From contig JAVTVY010020405.1 in NCBI GenBank assembly GCA_036873755.1, forward strand, positions 1 through 64,000: a stretch of 64,000 bases of DNA. Reading direction: 5' to 3'. The position numbers and the translations under genes were made by a program. This document shows, piece after piece, positions 21,661-29,115 of the stretch. Numbering within the stretch: the stretch's first letter is position 1; each line of letters opens with the position of its first letter. The stretch comes from Hanleya hanleyi (lineage: Eukaryota; Mollusca; Polyplacophora; Lepidopleurida; Hanleyidae). Below the pieces are notes generated by a model, which was given only the letters and a program-made list of their open reading frames with translations, was not told where the DNA came from and made no database searches.

Positions 21661-22506
21661 TTAATAGGTGTTCCCGGCCTTGGGCGGTTGTGTCCGGCGT
21701 CGTGTTCGTCGCGTTGACTTGCTAAGTGTCACGGCTCTGGAGATATGGGGTGCCCTGGTCGAGGGTGGTTTTTTAAAGGCCTGAAAAGAAGGTGCCCGTT
21801 GTGGTGGTGGTGTTTTGGGGGGGTGACTCCGGTTCCCATTCGGATTCCCAAGAAGGTTGTGGAGTCTGTCGTGGTGCACGATTCGGTGAGTCACGCTGCA
21901 TAAAGGCCCAGCGGTGGGGGTTCCCCACCAATTCCTGTGGTACATGCATGTCTTTCAAGCCTTGAGCGAAGACCTCCCATCCTCGAGGGTCCGTGTGCGA
22001 CCTGCGTTGACGCATCAGGTCATTCACTAAATCCGTCATGTGGGTGCCGCGAACCACCTGATTCTGTACCAGGAGTTCGCCTTTATCATTCCAAGTCATG
22101 TTAGGATTCTGTTTCATCCGTTGTAATACCAGGCCAGCTTGTTTCGTGAATGATGCAGGTACACTCTTCAGCACTTCCTCTTCCACCCACTGTGGGGCTG
22201 TGGGTGGTACCCCTGGTAATGGCGGCTGTTGGAGCGGTGCTGAAGTCGGCGGTGTGTCACGTGGTGGTGGTGGTGGTGGTGGGGTAGAGAGGGTTTTGTA
22301 TTGGTCCATGAACGTCATGTACCGTTGAAGCGTCTCATTGTACCGTTGTACTTTCTCACTGTCGCTTAACCCCGGTCTCTGTAAGATCTGTTGCATCTCT
22401 CCATCGAGGGTGTTTATGGTCTTCACCGTAGGTGGGACAGGGTAGGGGATTGGAGGTTTTGAAGGAAGCGTGGTTCGACGAGGACCATTTTTTTCGTGTG
22501 GTTCAT
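21661..22506 (-). pseudogene. Conserved Polinton hypothetical protein (element A), frameshifted
   Basis: The core (PGLSDSEKVQRYNETLQRYM; a proline run; NPNMTWNDKGELLVQNQ; HMTDLVNDLMRQRR) belongs to a protein seen repeatedly between capsid genes of invertebrate Polinton-like elements; function unknown. The ATG at 22,506 overlaps the pX stop (ATGA), but one base is missing soon after it relative to element B, so the long open frame has no ATG of its own. A second frameshift near 21,800 moves the Arg-rich tail (STRRTRRRTQPPK, ending at 21,661) out of frame. The basic tail suggests nucleic-acid contact. Confidence 0.65.
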
Positions 22507-22846
22507 TGTCGGCCGAAGAGTCCACCCAATACTGGACCCAACACGGAAGCGGCCAACGGTGCTAAGATGGCCCCGAGAAAGCCGCCTTTCTGTAACACCT
22601 TTTTCTTTTATGTTTGAGGGACCCGCTTCTGGACTAGGGTTCGGAGACCTGTCTTATGCTTGGCCAACTTGGTCTTCTGAGCTGGAGTCAGTGGTACGTT
22701 GCCTTTTAACAGGTTGTACCGATCTCGCACAGACAGCGTACAAGGTCAGGGTCCGCACCGCGTACAATGGTTCGGACCAACTCGGGTGGGGCCGTCTTCA
22801 ATACACGGAGCGTGGGAGCGTGCTTCCGTACTCGCGCAGACATCAT
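22503..22846 (-). pseudogene. Small pX-like basic/amphipathic virion protein (element A), broken
   Basis: The gene starts at paired ATGs (22,846 and 22,843). The body is Lys- and Arg-rich and the C-terminus is a Gly/Ala/Leu amphipathic stretch, GGFLGAILAPLAASVLGP, ending FGRQ with a TGA that overlaps the next ATG. Two breaks are visible against element B: a missing base near 22,724 and an in-frame TAA in the Lys-rich part (near 22,610). The family is common in invertebrate Polinton-like DNA. A membrane-active or core-peptide role like adenovirus pVI or pX is possible but inferred. Confidence 0.6.
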
Positions 22847-22914
22847 GTACAACTAATGCTAGAACTCACAACTCTGCCCTTTTTATCTACTTCAGAGACA
22901 AAGTCAATCATGCT

Positions 22915-22992
22915 GTGGTATTCATTCTTTTTATTATCCCCATCATCAAACACACAGATCCCAGCTGGGGGAGCCACTGTGAGTGTGTTTAC
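22915..22992 (-). promoter_or_regulatory. 3' hairpin plus GGGGATAATAAA element after ATPase (element A)
   Basis: On the minus strand AAACACAC and GTGTGTTT can pair around GTGGCTCCCCCAGCTGG, followed by GATGATGGGGATAATAAAA. The same element follows both ATPase genes of B, the ATPase remnant of D and the polymerase side of A (29,020-29,083). It is a candidate structured poly(A) site. Confidence 0.6.
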
Positions 22993-22993
22993 A

Positions 22994-23585
22994 TTATTTT
23001 TGTAGGTACACGTGGTGGACCTCTCCGGGAAAGATGCCGGTCCGTAGTCGAAGGTGGTCGGGGGTGGCTTGCTTGAGGTCGAAGAGCATATTCCCGTGCT
23101 GAGGGGATGTGGCATCTTTAAAGACTTCCAACGCAAACGGTGTGCGGCCAGGATACATCTGTCTCGCCAGGTGCAGCAGTTGAGTGGTATCTCTCGGGTT
23201 TTTGAAGAACACCAGGTAGTGGGCATTTAAGCTGATGTTCCGATGTTCTTTGTTTTTACTGAACAGATTCTGCACAATGTAGAAGATGGCTGCCTTTGGT
23301 AAAGAGTTGGGTGACCCGCGCATCCGTCTCCGCCATGAGATCATCCAGAACCACCAAGGTGTCGGGTTCCAAATCGGCCAGGTTGGGTAGGCCTTCCACG
23401 AACGTGATGTAGGGCATTGCTGCATAGGTTTCCTGCCATTCTCCGTAACACCACACGACTCGGGCAATGGGTGGGGTGATCATGCTGTCGGCGTGTTGAA
23501 GGAGCTTCCTGACGAAGTGCGTTTTGCCGGAACCCGTCGGTCCTGCGATGGCGCAAGTGAAGGGATGCTGCCACCGAGGATCCAT
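22994..23585 (-). pseudogene. Polinton packaging ATPase (element A), frameshifted
   Basis: FtsK/HerA-type genome-packaging ATPase of the A32 group. The ATG at 23,585 (MDPRWQHPFTC) is followed by a consensus Walker A, GPTGSGKT, near residues 15-22 and Walker B DTLVVLDDLM near 75-84. About 17 bases present in element B are missing near 23,292, which throws out of frame the second half (NISLNAHYLVFFKNPRDTTQ to the C-terminus), still readable in another frame to 22,994. The P-loop is intact but the protein would lack its C-terminal half. Confidence 0.88.
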
Positions 23586-23590
23586 GGTTC

Positions 23591-24061
23591 GAGCTGTATC
23601 CGTTGTCGTGGTAACCCGCTCTTGTAAATTTCGTACGAGTGAACTGGAGTGGTGGGTACAACGTCGGTCGTCGTTGTCTGTTGACTGTGAGGGATGATGG
23701 TGGTTGGAATAACGTCGGTCGTCGTTGTCTGTTCACTGTAAGGGATGAAATCCGGTGGGTCTTCAGACGTAGTGGGTGTACTTGGTGTAGGTGTGGAGCT
23801 TGGTGTGGAGCTCGATGCGGCTTGTACACGGGCTGTGGTGGTGACTGGGCTCGATACGGGGTTCACTGGTGCTCTCTGTAGACCGGTTTCACTGGTGGCT
23901 GGTGTTCTCAGGTGGTTAAGTAACGTGCTGACATAGGCTACGTCGTAAAACACACCTCCGTACAACACACTCAGCAGGGTTAGCAGTATCACCACAAAGC
24001 CCACTTGCGCTTTGCGCGTTTTGGGAGACGCTGTGTTCAGAGGCAGCTGCTGTTTGTCCAT
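23591..24061 (-). CDS. Mucin-like single-pass membrane protein (element A)
   Basis: The ATG at 24,061 (MDKQQLPLN) lies about 50 bp below a TATAAA box. The N-terminus is short and basic, then one membrane segment (VGFVVILLTLLSVLYGGVF, residues about 19-38) is followed by a long Ser/Thr/Pro-rich region with repeats of TTTTDVIPTT. This looks like a type II or signal-anchored glycoprotein stalk. The frame continues past the point where copies in B stop and runs on into the ATPase coding region to 23,480; the end given is therefore approximate. Function is unknown; an attachment or envelope role is speculation. Confidence 0.6.
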
Positions 24062-24110
24062 AGCACTGTGGTCGGACGTGGAATGAAGGATGACGGCAGT
24101 GATGTCTGGC

Positions 24111-24116
24111 TTTATA
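24111..24116 (-). promoter_or_regulatory. TATA box of membrane-protein gene (element A)
   Basis: TATAAA on the minus strand about 50 bp before the ATG at 24,061. The same box precedes the gene in element D (34,493) and the first copy in B; the second B copy has it mutated. It lies inside the end of the integrase gene. Confidence 0.6.
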
Positions 24117-25185
24117 GTCGTTTCACCTGGTTGGCAGCGACCCAGGAATTGAAGGAACTGGGCCAGCCTTGCCATTTGACGAAATGAAACAGTTTGCCAC
24201 GTCGACGTTCCGTTTTCAAAATCTGCTCCACCGTGTAATAGTCTTGCTGTGTTTTTACGACAGGCTGTAATTCCGTCTCGTAAAACGTCCCTAGCAACGG
24301 TTCCCCTTGAAGATCTTCCAGTTCATAGACTCGCTGCTGTCGGGGTGGGCGCCGTTTAATCAGGAAGTGCTCATCGCTCCAGTTGGGCAAGTAACTTTTC
24401 TCGAACTTGCCCTTGACTTTACTGATCCGTACAGGGTCCCCGACCTTGAACACCGCCTTCGGCGTTCGCTGCGAAGGCCTGGGGTACAAGACACGGCGGA
24501 CTTGGGCTTCATTGCGTTGGGTCACGGTAATGGGGGCTCTCTCTATACTCCGATGATAGGCTCGATTGTAACCACTCACAAGTTTCGGGAGAACATCGAT
24601 GTACCGCCTTGTATTCTTATATGTGAAATATTTATACATACGGCCTTTGAATGTCCTGTTGAACCTTTCCACCACGGAAGCCTTGGTCTCGTTGTACGTA
24701 TGGAAGAAAAACACCTTCTGGGCTTTCAGAAACTGTTGGAACGGTCTGTTGAGGAATTCCGTGCCTTCGTCGGTTTGCAAATACAAAGGTTTGCGCCCGG
24801 TTTTGAAGATGTCTTTGAACGCCGCTATGAGATTCGCCCCCGTTTTCGTGCGGATGGGTACCACCCACGCATACTTGGATAGGATATCGATGCACGTCAA
24901 GATATACCGATTCCCATCGTTGTGTTTGGCAAAGGCGCTCATATCGACCAAATCCGCTTGCCACTGGGCATCTATTCCTCCCACGATGACCCGGTTCCGT
25001 AGAAAATGGCGACGGACAGATCGATGTAAGGTATAGGTGTCTTGTTTTCTTAACCAATCTCGGACTTGGGCACGTTGTATCCCCTGGGGTTTGGCCGCTC
25101 GATAGAGAGCCGACAATGCACTATAGGCCGCCGGACTGTCGAGACTGTAGTATAAGTTATCCAACACCGTCTCCCAGCGCTTCAT
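24112..25185 (-). CDS. Polinton retroviral-type integrase with chromodomain (element A), intact
   Basis: 357 residues from the ATG at 25,185 (MKRWETVLDN). Residues about 30-66 form a helical N-terminal region. The rve catalytic core follows, with Asp78 in WQADLVDM, Asp139 in LQTDEGTEF and Glu173 in VVERFNRTFKGR, a D,D(33)E layout. Residues about 235-305 form an SH3-like C-terminal domain, and residues about 316-357 a chromodomain (YYTVEQILKTERRRGKLFHFVKWQGW in two pieces around residue 335). Chromodomain-tailed integrases are a hallmark of Polintons and cut 6-bp staggers, matching the GAGGAA duplication. All three acidic residues are present and the frame is open. Confidence 0.95.
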   Translation of the reverse strand: MKRWETVLDNLYYSLDSPAAYSALSALYRAAKPQGIQRAQVRDWLRKQDTYTLHRSVRRHFLRNRVIVGGIDAQWQADLVDMSAFAKHNDGNRYILTCIDILSKYAWVVPIRTKTGANLIAAFKDIFKTGRKPLYLQTDEGTEFLNRPFQQFLKAQKVFFFHTYNETKASVVERFNRTFKGRMYKYFTYKNTRRYIDVLPKLVSGYNRAYHRSIERAPITVTQRNEAQVRRVLYPRPSQRTPKAVFKVGDPVRISKVKGKFEKSYLPNWSDEHFLIKRRPPRQQRVYELEDLQGEPLLGTFYETELQPVVKTQQDYYTVEQILKTERRRGKLFHFVKWQGWPSSFNSWVAANQVKRL

Positions 25186-25212
25186 GGTGACAAATGATGA
25201 TGGACCCTGGCT

Positions 25213-25683
25213 CTATCGTTTATTTATAACGGGTATATCTTGGGCCGGAGTTTCTTTCTGATTTTCTTCGTTGGCTTCCACAGTGTCCATGGTAAATGAC
25301 CAGTCCAACTCGTCTGATGACCTCTTGATAAGCACTTGATCCACATCTACTACGGCATCTTCCAATGCAGACCATAGATCAGGGTGAAGGGTAAAATGCA
25401 CTGTAGCGCCATCTAGCCGAGCCAATTGAGCAAAGAAAGGGCCGCGTTGGATGTACACATCGTGACACAAGTGGATGAGGTCGCCGTGCAGTTCACCAGA
25501 CAACACCCGTTTGAATTTGGTCCAACCCTCCCGGAACAGACGAATGTGAGCCGGGCACGGTTGTGTAGGGTCCGCATCGCAGATGTCTCCCACCTCCTCC
25601 ATGATATCGACCTTATCCGCATACACGTGCAGGAACACCTCGGGGGTCAAGCTGAGATACGCCAGTGTTATATGCTCCGTCAT
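25213..25683 (-). CDS. PC4-like two-unit protein 1 (element A)
   Basis: 156 residues from the ATG at 25,683 (MTEHITLAYLS). Two similar halves are visible: LHVYADKVDIMEE with IRLFREGWTKFKRVLSG, then HDVYIQRGPFFAQL with FTLHPDLWSALEDAVVDVD. Each half reads beta-hairpin, then a strand leading into a helix, close to the PC4/p15 single-stranded-DNA-binding pattern (VDIREYY, then GISLxxEQWxxLKxxIPxID). The C-terminal 40 residues are acidic. A TATAAATA box lies at 25,716-25,723. It is followed by the integrase gene. PC4-like is my inference; no catalytic residues are visible. Confidence 0.7.
   Translation of the reverse strand: MTEHITLAYLSLTPEVFLHVYADKVDIMEEVGDICDADPTQPCPAHIRLFREGWTKFKRVLSGELHGDLIHLCHDVYIQRGPFFAQLARLDGATVHFTLHPDLWSALEDAVVDVDQVLIKRSSDELDWSFTMDTVEANEENQKETPAQDIPVINKR
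25221..25228 (-). promoter_or_regulatory. TATA box of integrase gene (element A)
   Basis: TATAAATA on the minus strand 36 bp before the integrase ATG, inside the last codons of PC4-like gene 1. In element B the place reads TATCAATA. Confidence 0.5.
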
Positions 25684-25715
25684 GGTCAGTACGTGAATGG
25701 TACCAGATTTGACTG

Positions 25716-25723
25716 TATTTATA
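25716..25723 (-). promoter_or_regulatory. TATA box of PC4-like gene 1 (element A)
   Basis: TATAAATA on the minus strand, 33 bp before the ATG at 25,683. The equivalent place in element B reads AATAAATA. Confidence 0.6.
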
Positions 25724-25756
25724 GGGAGAACCCCGTGAGATCAAAGGATCGGGTGG

Positions 25757-26236
25757 TCAAAGTCTAGCCGGGTAATCAATGGCATCGTCGTCTGGTTCAT
25801 GGCTAGACATTTGTTCATTGGGTTCTGCCGCTGCTTCTCTCAGGCCACGAGCCCACTCCAACTCGTCTGATGACCGCTCGTCCGGTGTAAACAGCTGGTC
25901 CACGATAGGCACCACTTTCTCGAAGGCTGTCCACAGATCGGGGTCTAGGGTGAAGCCTCGTGTAGGGTCCTGGTAGCGGCCCAGGCGTGGGAAGAAGGGT
26001 CCACGGTATACGTAGATGGCATTGCCTATATGGATGAGGTGTCCGTCGAGCTCGCCGCTCAACACCCGTTTAAATATGGTCCAGCCGTCACGGTGTAGCG
26101 TAATCGTATTCGATACGGTCTCAGCGGGCGACCAGCAAACATCTCCACGGTCTTCCACGAGGGTGACTTTATCTTCATAGACGTGTAACCCCACCCGGGG
26201 TGAAAGGGGAAGGATGGCTCCTAGGACTGGTGACAT
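25757..26236 (-). CDS. PC4-like two-unit protein 2 (element A)
   Basis: The ATG at 26,236 (MSPVLGAILPL) is the first in frame and gives 159 residues. It is a paralogue of protein 1: GLHVYEDKVTLVEDRGDVC, then ITLHRDGWTIFKRVLSGEL, NAIYVYRGPFFPRL and FTLDPDLWTAFEKVVPIVD, then an acidic tail with SSDELEWA shared with protein 1 (SSDELDWS). A TATAAATA box is at 26,287-26,294. Lack of enzymatic motifs and the PC4-like half-repeats suggest a nucleic-acid-binding or transcription role, by inference. Confidence 0.7.
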   Translation of the reverse strand: MSPVLGAILPLSPRVGLHVYEDKVTLVEDRGDVCWSPAETVSNTITLHRDGWTIFKRVLSGELDGHLIHIGNAIYVYRGPFFPRLGRYQDPTRGFTLDPDLWTAFEKVVPIVDQLFTPDERSSDELEWARGLREAAAEPNEQMSSHEPDDDAIDYPARL

Positions 26237-26286
26237 GCTTGATCCAATGACGAACGGTGAATGACACACACTGTGTCTGACCCTCG

Positions 26287-26294
26287 TATTTATA
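26287..26294 (-). promoter_or_regulatory. TATA box of PC4-like gene 2 (element A)
   Basis: TATAAATA on the minus strand, about 51 bp before the ATG at 26,236. In element B it is CATAAATA. Confidence 0.55.
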
Positions 26295-26308
26295 GTCAGG
26301 TGCCACTG

Positions 26309-26635
26309 TCAATGCCACAGCGCCAGGGTCAATAGGGCACAGACTATTGTGAGGCCAACCAGCCGTCGCTGGTTCCGGCGTGAGCGCTCGTGGTCCATAG
26401 CCCGAGCATCAAGGATGGCTGTCATGGTCCAGTAGTGGTGAGTGATGGCACAGCTCTCCATCGAGTGCACTCTGTCGAGGACCGCTTCTGTGAACTCGTT
26501 CAGGATCTGGCGTCGCCCCACGTTGTCGTCGCCATCTGCAAACATGGACCGGGCCACTGCTCGGTAACCCGTGAGTGAATTAACCACGGTGGCATGCTGT
26601 AAAATGCGAGTCGCATAGGGCTGGATCTCCGTCAT
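26309..26635 (-). CDS. Small tail-anchored protein of unknown function (element A)
   Basis: 108 residues from the ATG at 26,635 (MTEIQPYATRI). The body is helical and polar; the C-terminus is a basic patch (ERSRRNQRR) and one hydrophobic segment (LVGLTIVCALLTLALW) ending one residue before the stop, the classic tail-anchor layout. A VARSMFADGDD stretch near residues 27-37 has the Gly-Asp of a BH3 motif but lacks the expected hydrophobic residue before Gly. Adintoviruses are known to carry apoptosis-regulator genes, so a Bcl-2-network role is possible but unproven. TATAAAA is at 26,692-26,698. Confidence 0.6.
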   Translation of the reverse strand: MTEIQPYATRILQHATVVNSLTGYRAVARSMFADGDDNVGRRQILNEFTEAVLDRVHSMESCAITHHYWTMTAILDARAMDHERSRRNQRRLVGLTIVCALLTLALWH

Positions 26636-26691
26636 GGCTCTGCAACCGTAGAAATGAAGGTGTGTGATCCAGAGGGACGTGTTTTATAGAC

Positions 26692-26698
26692 CATGTCA
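26692..26698 (-). promoter_or_regulatory. TATA box of tail-anchored gene (element A)
   Basis: TATAAAA on the minus strand, 57 bp before the ATG at 26,635. Element B has CATAAAA at the same place. Confidence 0.55.
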
Positions 26699-26770
26699 CA
26701 CATGCGCGCCTAGATGTAGCTCTACGGGTGTAGTCCGTGATACGTATTATTCTGATGGGTTATGTGGCTC

Positions 26771-27457
26771 CTATAGAGATAGTACCTTATCGACAATGGG
26801 GACTACTTGTTCCAAAGCCGTCCATAGATCCGGGTCCAGGGTAAAACCACCGTCGTTCAGACAGAGGAGTCGAGCGGAAAAGGGACCGCAGAAAATGTAG
26901 ACGTCGTCACACAGGTGAATGCTATCACCGTGCAGGTCACCCAACAACACCCGTTTCAAGGTAGTCCATCCTTCCGGTGACAAAGAGACGTGCGATTTGG
27001 GTTCAGTCGTACACCAACACCTAAGTCCGCTATCGATGAGGTCCACTCGTTTGGGGTACAACAATAAGGTGCAGCCAGGTGTAAGCCTCCGGGTAGCCAC
27101 AGTCCCTTCTTTCACCTCGGGGTGTAGTAAGTCATCCACCTCGGGGAGTACATCTTTCAGTGCCATCCATAAGGGTGGACAGAGTGTGCTATAGGTACCT
27201 CCATTCTGTTCCAACAGGGGAAAAAGGGAATCCTCTCCAGCAGTGCGTATGTGCACACCGACTTCCACGTGCATGAAATCCCTTTCGGAGTCTTTTCCCT
27301 GTAACAATCGTGTCAATAGAGTCCAGCCTGATAGCGATAACAAAATCTTCACCTTCTGCGGTGCGTCTTGGACCAGCTCCAGGTGATCGTCATTGACGAT
27401 GAGGTAGACGTCGGACGTCAGTTGGAATAACGCAAGCTCTGTTCCGCTCGCTGCCAT
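26771..27457 (-). CDS. PC4-like protein 3, doubled domain (element A)
   Basis: 228 residues from the ATG at 27,457 (MAASGTELALF). It carries the two-unit domain twice. Residues about 10-110 are a diverged copy (DVYLIVNDDHLELVQDA, ILLSLSGWTLLTRLLQG, PPLWMALKDVLPEVDDLL). Residues about 125-228 are a close copy (CTLLLYPKRVDLIDSG, VSLSPEGWTTLKRVLLGDL, DDVYIFCGPFSARL, FTLDPDLWTALEQVVPIVD). It lacks the acidic tail of proteins 1 and 2. No counterpart exists in element B. A TATAAA box lies at 27,494-27,499. The family arose by tandem duplication inside the element. Confidence 0.68.
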   Translation of the reverse strand: MAASGTELALFQLTSDVYLIVNDDHLELVQDAPQKVKILLSLSGWTLLTRLLQGKDSERDFMHVEVGVHIRTAGEDSLFPLLEQNGGTYSTLCPPLWMALKDVLPEVDDLLHPEVKEGTVATRRLTPGCTLLLYPKRVDLIDSGLRCWCTTEPKSHVSLSPEGWTTLKRVLLGDLHGDSIHLCDDVYIFCGPFSARLLCLNDGGFTLDPDLWTALEQVVPIVDKVLSL

Positions 27458-27493
27458 GGTGGGGAATGAAAAGCGAACGGTGAGAGAGGTGGC

Positions 27494-27499
27494 TTTATA
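27494..27499 (-). promoter_or_regulatory. TATA box of PC4-like gene 3 (element A)
   Basis: TATAAA on the minus strand, 37 bp before the ATG at 27,457, in the context CACTATAAAGCCAC, which resembles the box of the membrane-protein gene (GACTATAAAGCCAG). Confidence 0.55.
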
Positions 27500-27559
27500 G
27501 TGTACCTGATGGGTAGGGTTTTATACACCGTGCGTGGCACTTGTTATACTCGCTTGCGC

Positions 27560-27820
27560 CATAAGGTCAATCAGGTTAGAAATGCGCTTTTTTCTACTAC
27601 GCCCTGTGACGGCCCTTCGTGAATGGGCGTAACCTGTGAACATCATAGGAATGCATGTACTAACCTGTCTGTGGGTTTTTTCCACAATGTCGTTCACCTT
27701 CGTGTCTTTTCGGGTACGTCCGTGTCTTTTCGGTAAAGTCCGTGTCTTTTCGATAAAGTCCGTAGTTACGGAGGTGCCCGAAGAGACACGGAGGTGACCG
27801 AAGATGTCACGGCTTGGCCC
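27560..27820. promoter_or_regulatory. Divergent intergenic region with CCGTGTCTTTTCGG repeats (element A)
   Basis: The region lies between the minus-strand gene cluster and the plus-strand zinc-finger gene. It holds the 17-bp motif CATGTACTAACCTGTCT (27,654-27,670), three tandem TCCGTGTCTTTTCGG-type units (27,719-27,762) and inverted copies (CGAAGAGACACGGAGG, near 27,780-27,795) that could form a hairpin. About 200 bases are related to the outer ends of element B (47,255-47,490). It could be a bidirectional promoter or origin; this is inferred. Confidence 0.6.
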
Positions 27821-27876
27821 TCGACTTGGGGATAGTTGAACTGAGTGTACTAAAAATAGATCACCAGCTAGCGTGC

Positions 27877-27884
27877 TATAAAAG
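27877..27884 (+). promoter_or_regulatory. TATA box of zinc-finger/polymerase-leader gene (element A)
   Basis: TATAAAAG on the plus strand, 46-53 bp before the ATG at 27,930. Confidence 0.6.
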
Positions 27885-27929
27885 GGAAGCGGCCTTGCCG
27901 TTTCATCAGACACTCTGTCAACCACCAAG

Positions 27930-28787
27930 ATGTTCACTTGCACAACTTGCCAGAAACAGTTTACTCGGCTAGATAATTTACGACGCCACGAGGCCTCCAC
28001 CCACAACGATGCACGGTATACTTGTATAACCTGCGCACGGTCATTTAATCGGGAGGATCATTTACTGCGCCACGAACGCTCATTCCACGAGGGCGCGACG
28101 GAACAATGTAAGGATTGTGGTCAACTCTTCAAACGACGCAGTCAGTTAAGACGGCATCAGCGTTTGATTCATGTCCCGTCTCTACTATTTTGGCGACAAC
28201 TTCCTACTGAAGAGGAGCCGCGGAAGGTCAAACCCAGTGAAGATAAGCCCGGGAAGACGAACGCCACTGATGATGCGATGACGGAGAGCCCGCCTATACC
28301 CACAGTTGGGAAGAGCCTGGATTTCCGGCCGGACCCCACCGTTACGGTTTCGAGTCATACGCCTGACAACATCGAACATTTTCTGGACGAGCCCATAAAT
28401 GTTCCTAGCGATCTCTTACAGGACAACCATCCAGTGAGTGACATCTCTCGGCGCCATTGGTCCATGACACGGCACTGTTTCCACCGTCATCGCCCTATTC
28501 AAGATATCTACAATTTCCCACTGACCAACCTCACCCGTCTACGCAGCTACGTGGAAACCATCTTCAATGACCAACCTACGGCCTTCACATTAAATGTAGC
28601 ATTTGGGTACATCTTATGCCATAAGATGAGGTGTGAATTGCGCTATTTCTATTCCAGTGCCATCAACCCAGTGTACGATCAACCGTTTACCATCATTAAC
28701 CGGAGGTCACTAGAGATGATGCTGGGCCGAGTGGACACCGTGGATCCCTTGAGATGGGCCCAACAACAACGACCCAACATCAAGTGA
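27930..28787 (+). pseudogene. C2H2 zinc-finger protein, probable N-terminal leader of Polinton PolB (truncated)
   Basis: 285 residues from the ATG at 27,930. Three C2H2 fingers lie at residues 2-25, 31-54 and 60-82 (CTTCQKQF, CITCARSF, CKDCGQLF, each with two His). After a low-complexity linker, residues about 175-285 include FGYILCHKMRCELRYFYSSA and end RWAQQQRPNIK, a pattern I know from the region just before the polymerase domain in invertebrate Polinton-type PolB proteins. The frame stops at TGA (28,785-28,787) where a Trp codon is expected; the same frame then continues for about 22 codons in family style. The polymerase is absent, so this is read as a truncated PolB gene. Confidence 0.6.
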
Positions 28788-29019
28788 ACAGTGAAGAGGG
28801 TGACCAATGTTACGTTTTTCGTGGTTAAACTGACCACCACCGCCATCGGTTGAATGCGTCACTCGTGCACTGATGAATACCATAACATGCCGTACATACT
28901 CTATATGTCTACATTCTGATCGTTGACTCGAGCTCAGTAAACACTTGTACCTAATGTGACGGTGCATTAAATAATAAAACATGGTGTTTGATATTTCAAT
29001 TTGTTTTGCTGTGAACATA

Positions 29020-29083
29020 CTAAACATACCCAGGGCGGCTCCCCCAGCCTGGGTATGATGTAACATTGGGGATAATAAACTGT
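29020..29083 (+). promoter_or_regulatory. 3' hairpin plus GGGGATAATAAA element (polymerase side of element A)
   Basis: ATACCCAGG pairs with CCTGGGTAT around GCGGCTCCCCCAG, followed by ATGTAACATTGGGGATAATAAA. It shares loop and tail with the element behind ATPase genes but has a different stem. It probably marks the original 3' end of the plus-strand polymerase transcript, now about 230 bp after the broken gene. Between 28,788 and 29,019 I see only noncoding remnants. Confidence 0.55.
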
Positions 29084-29115
29084 ATGAACATTGTTGAACT
29101 TGTTGTTATTCACAG

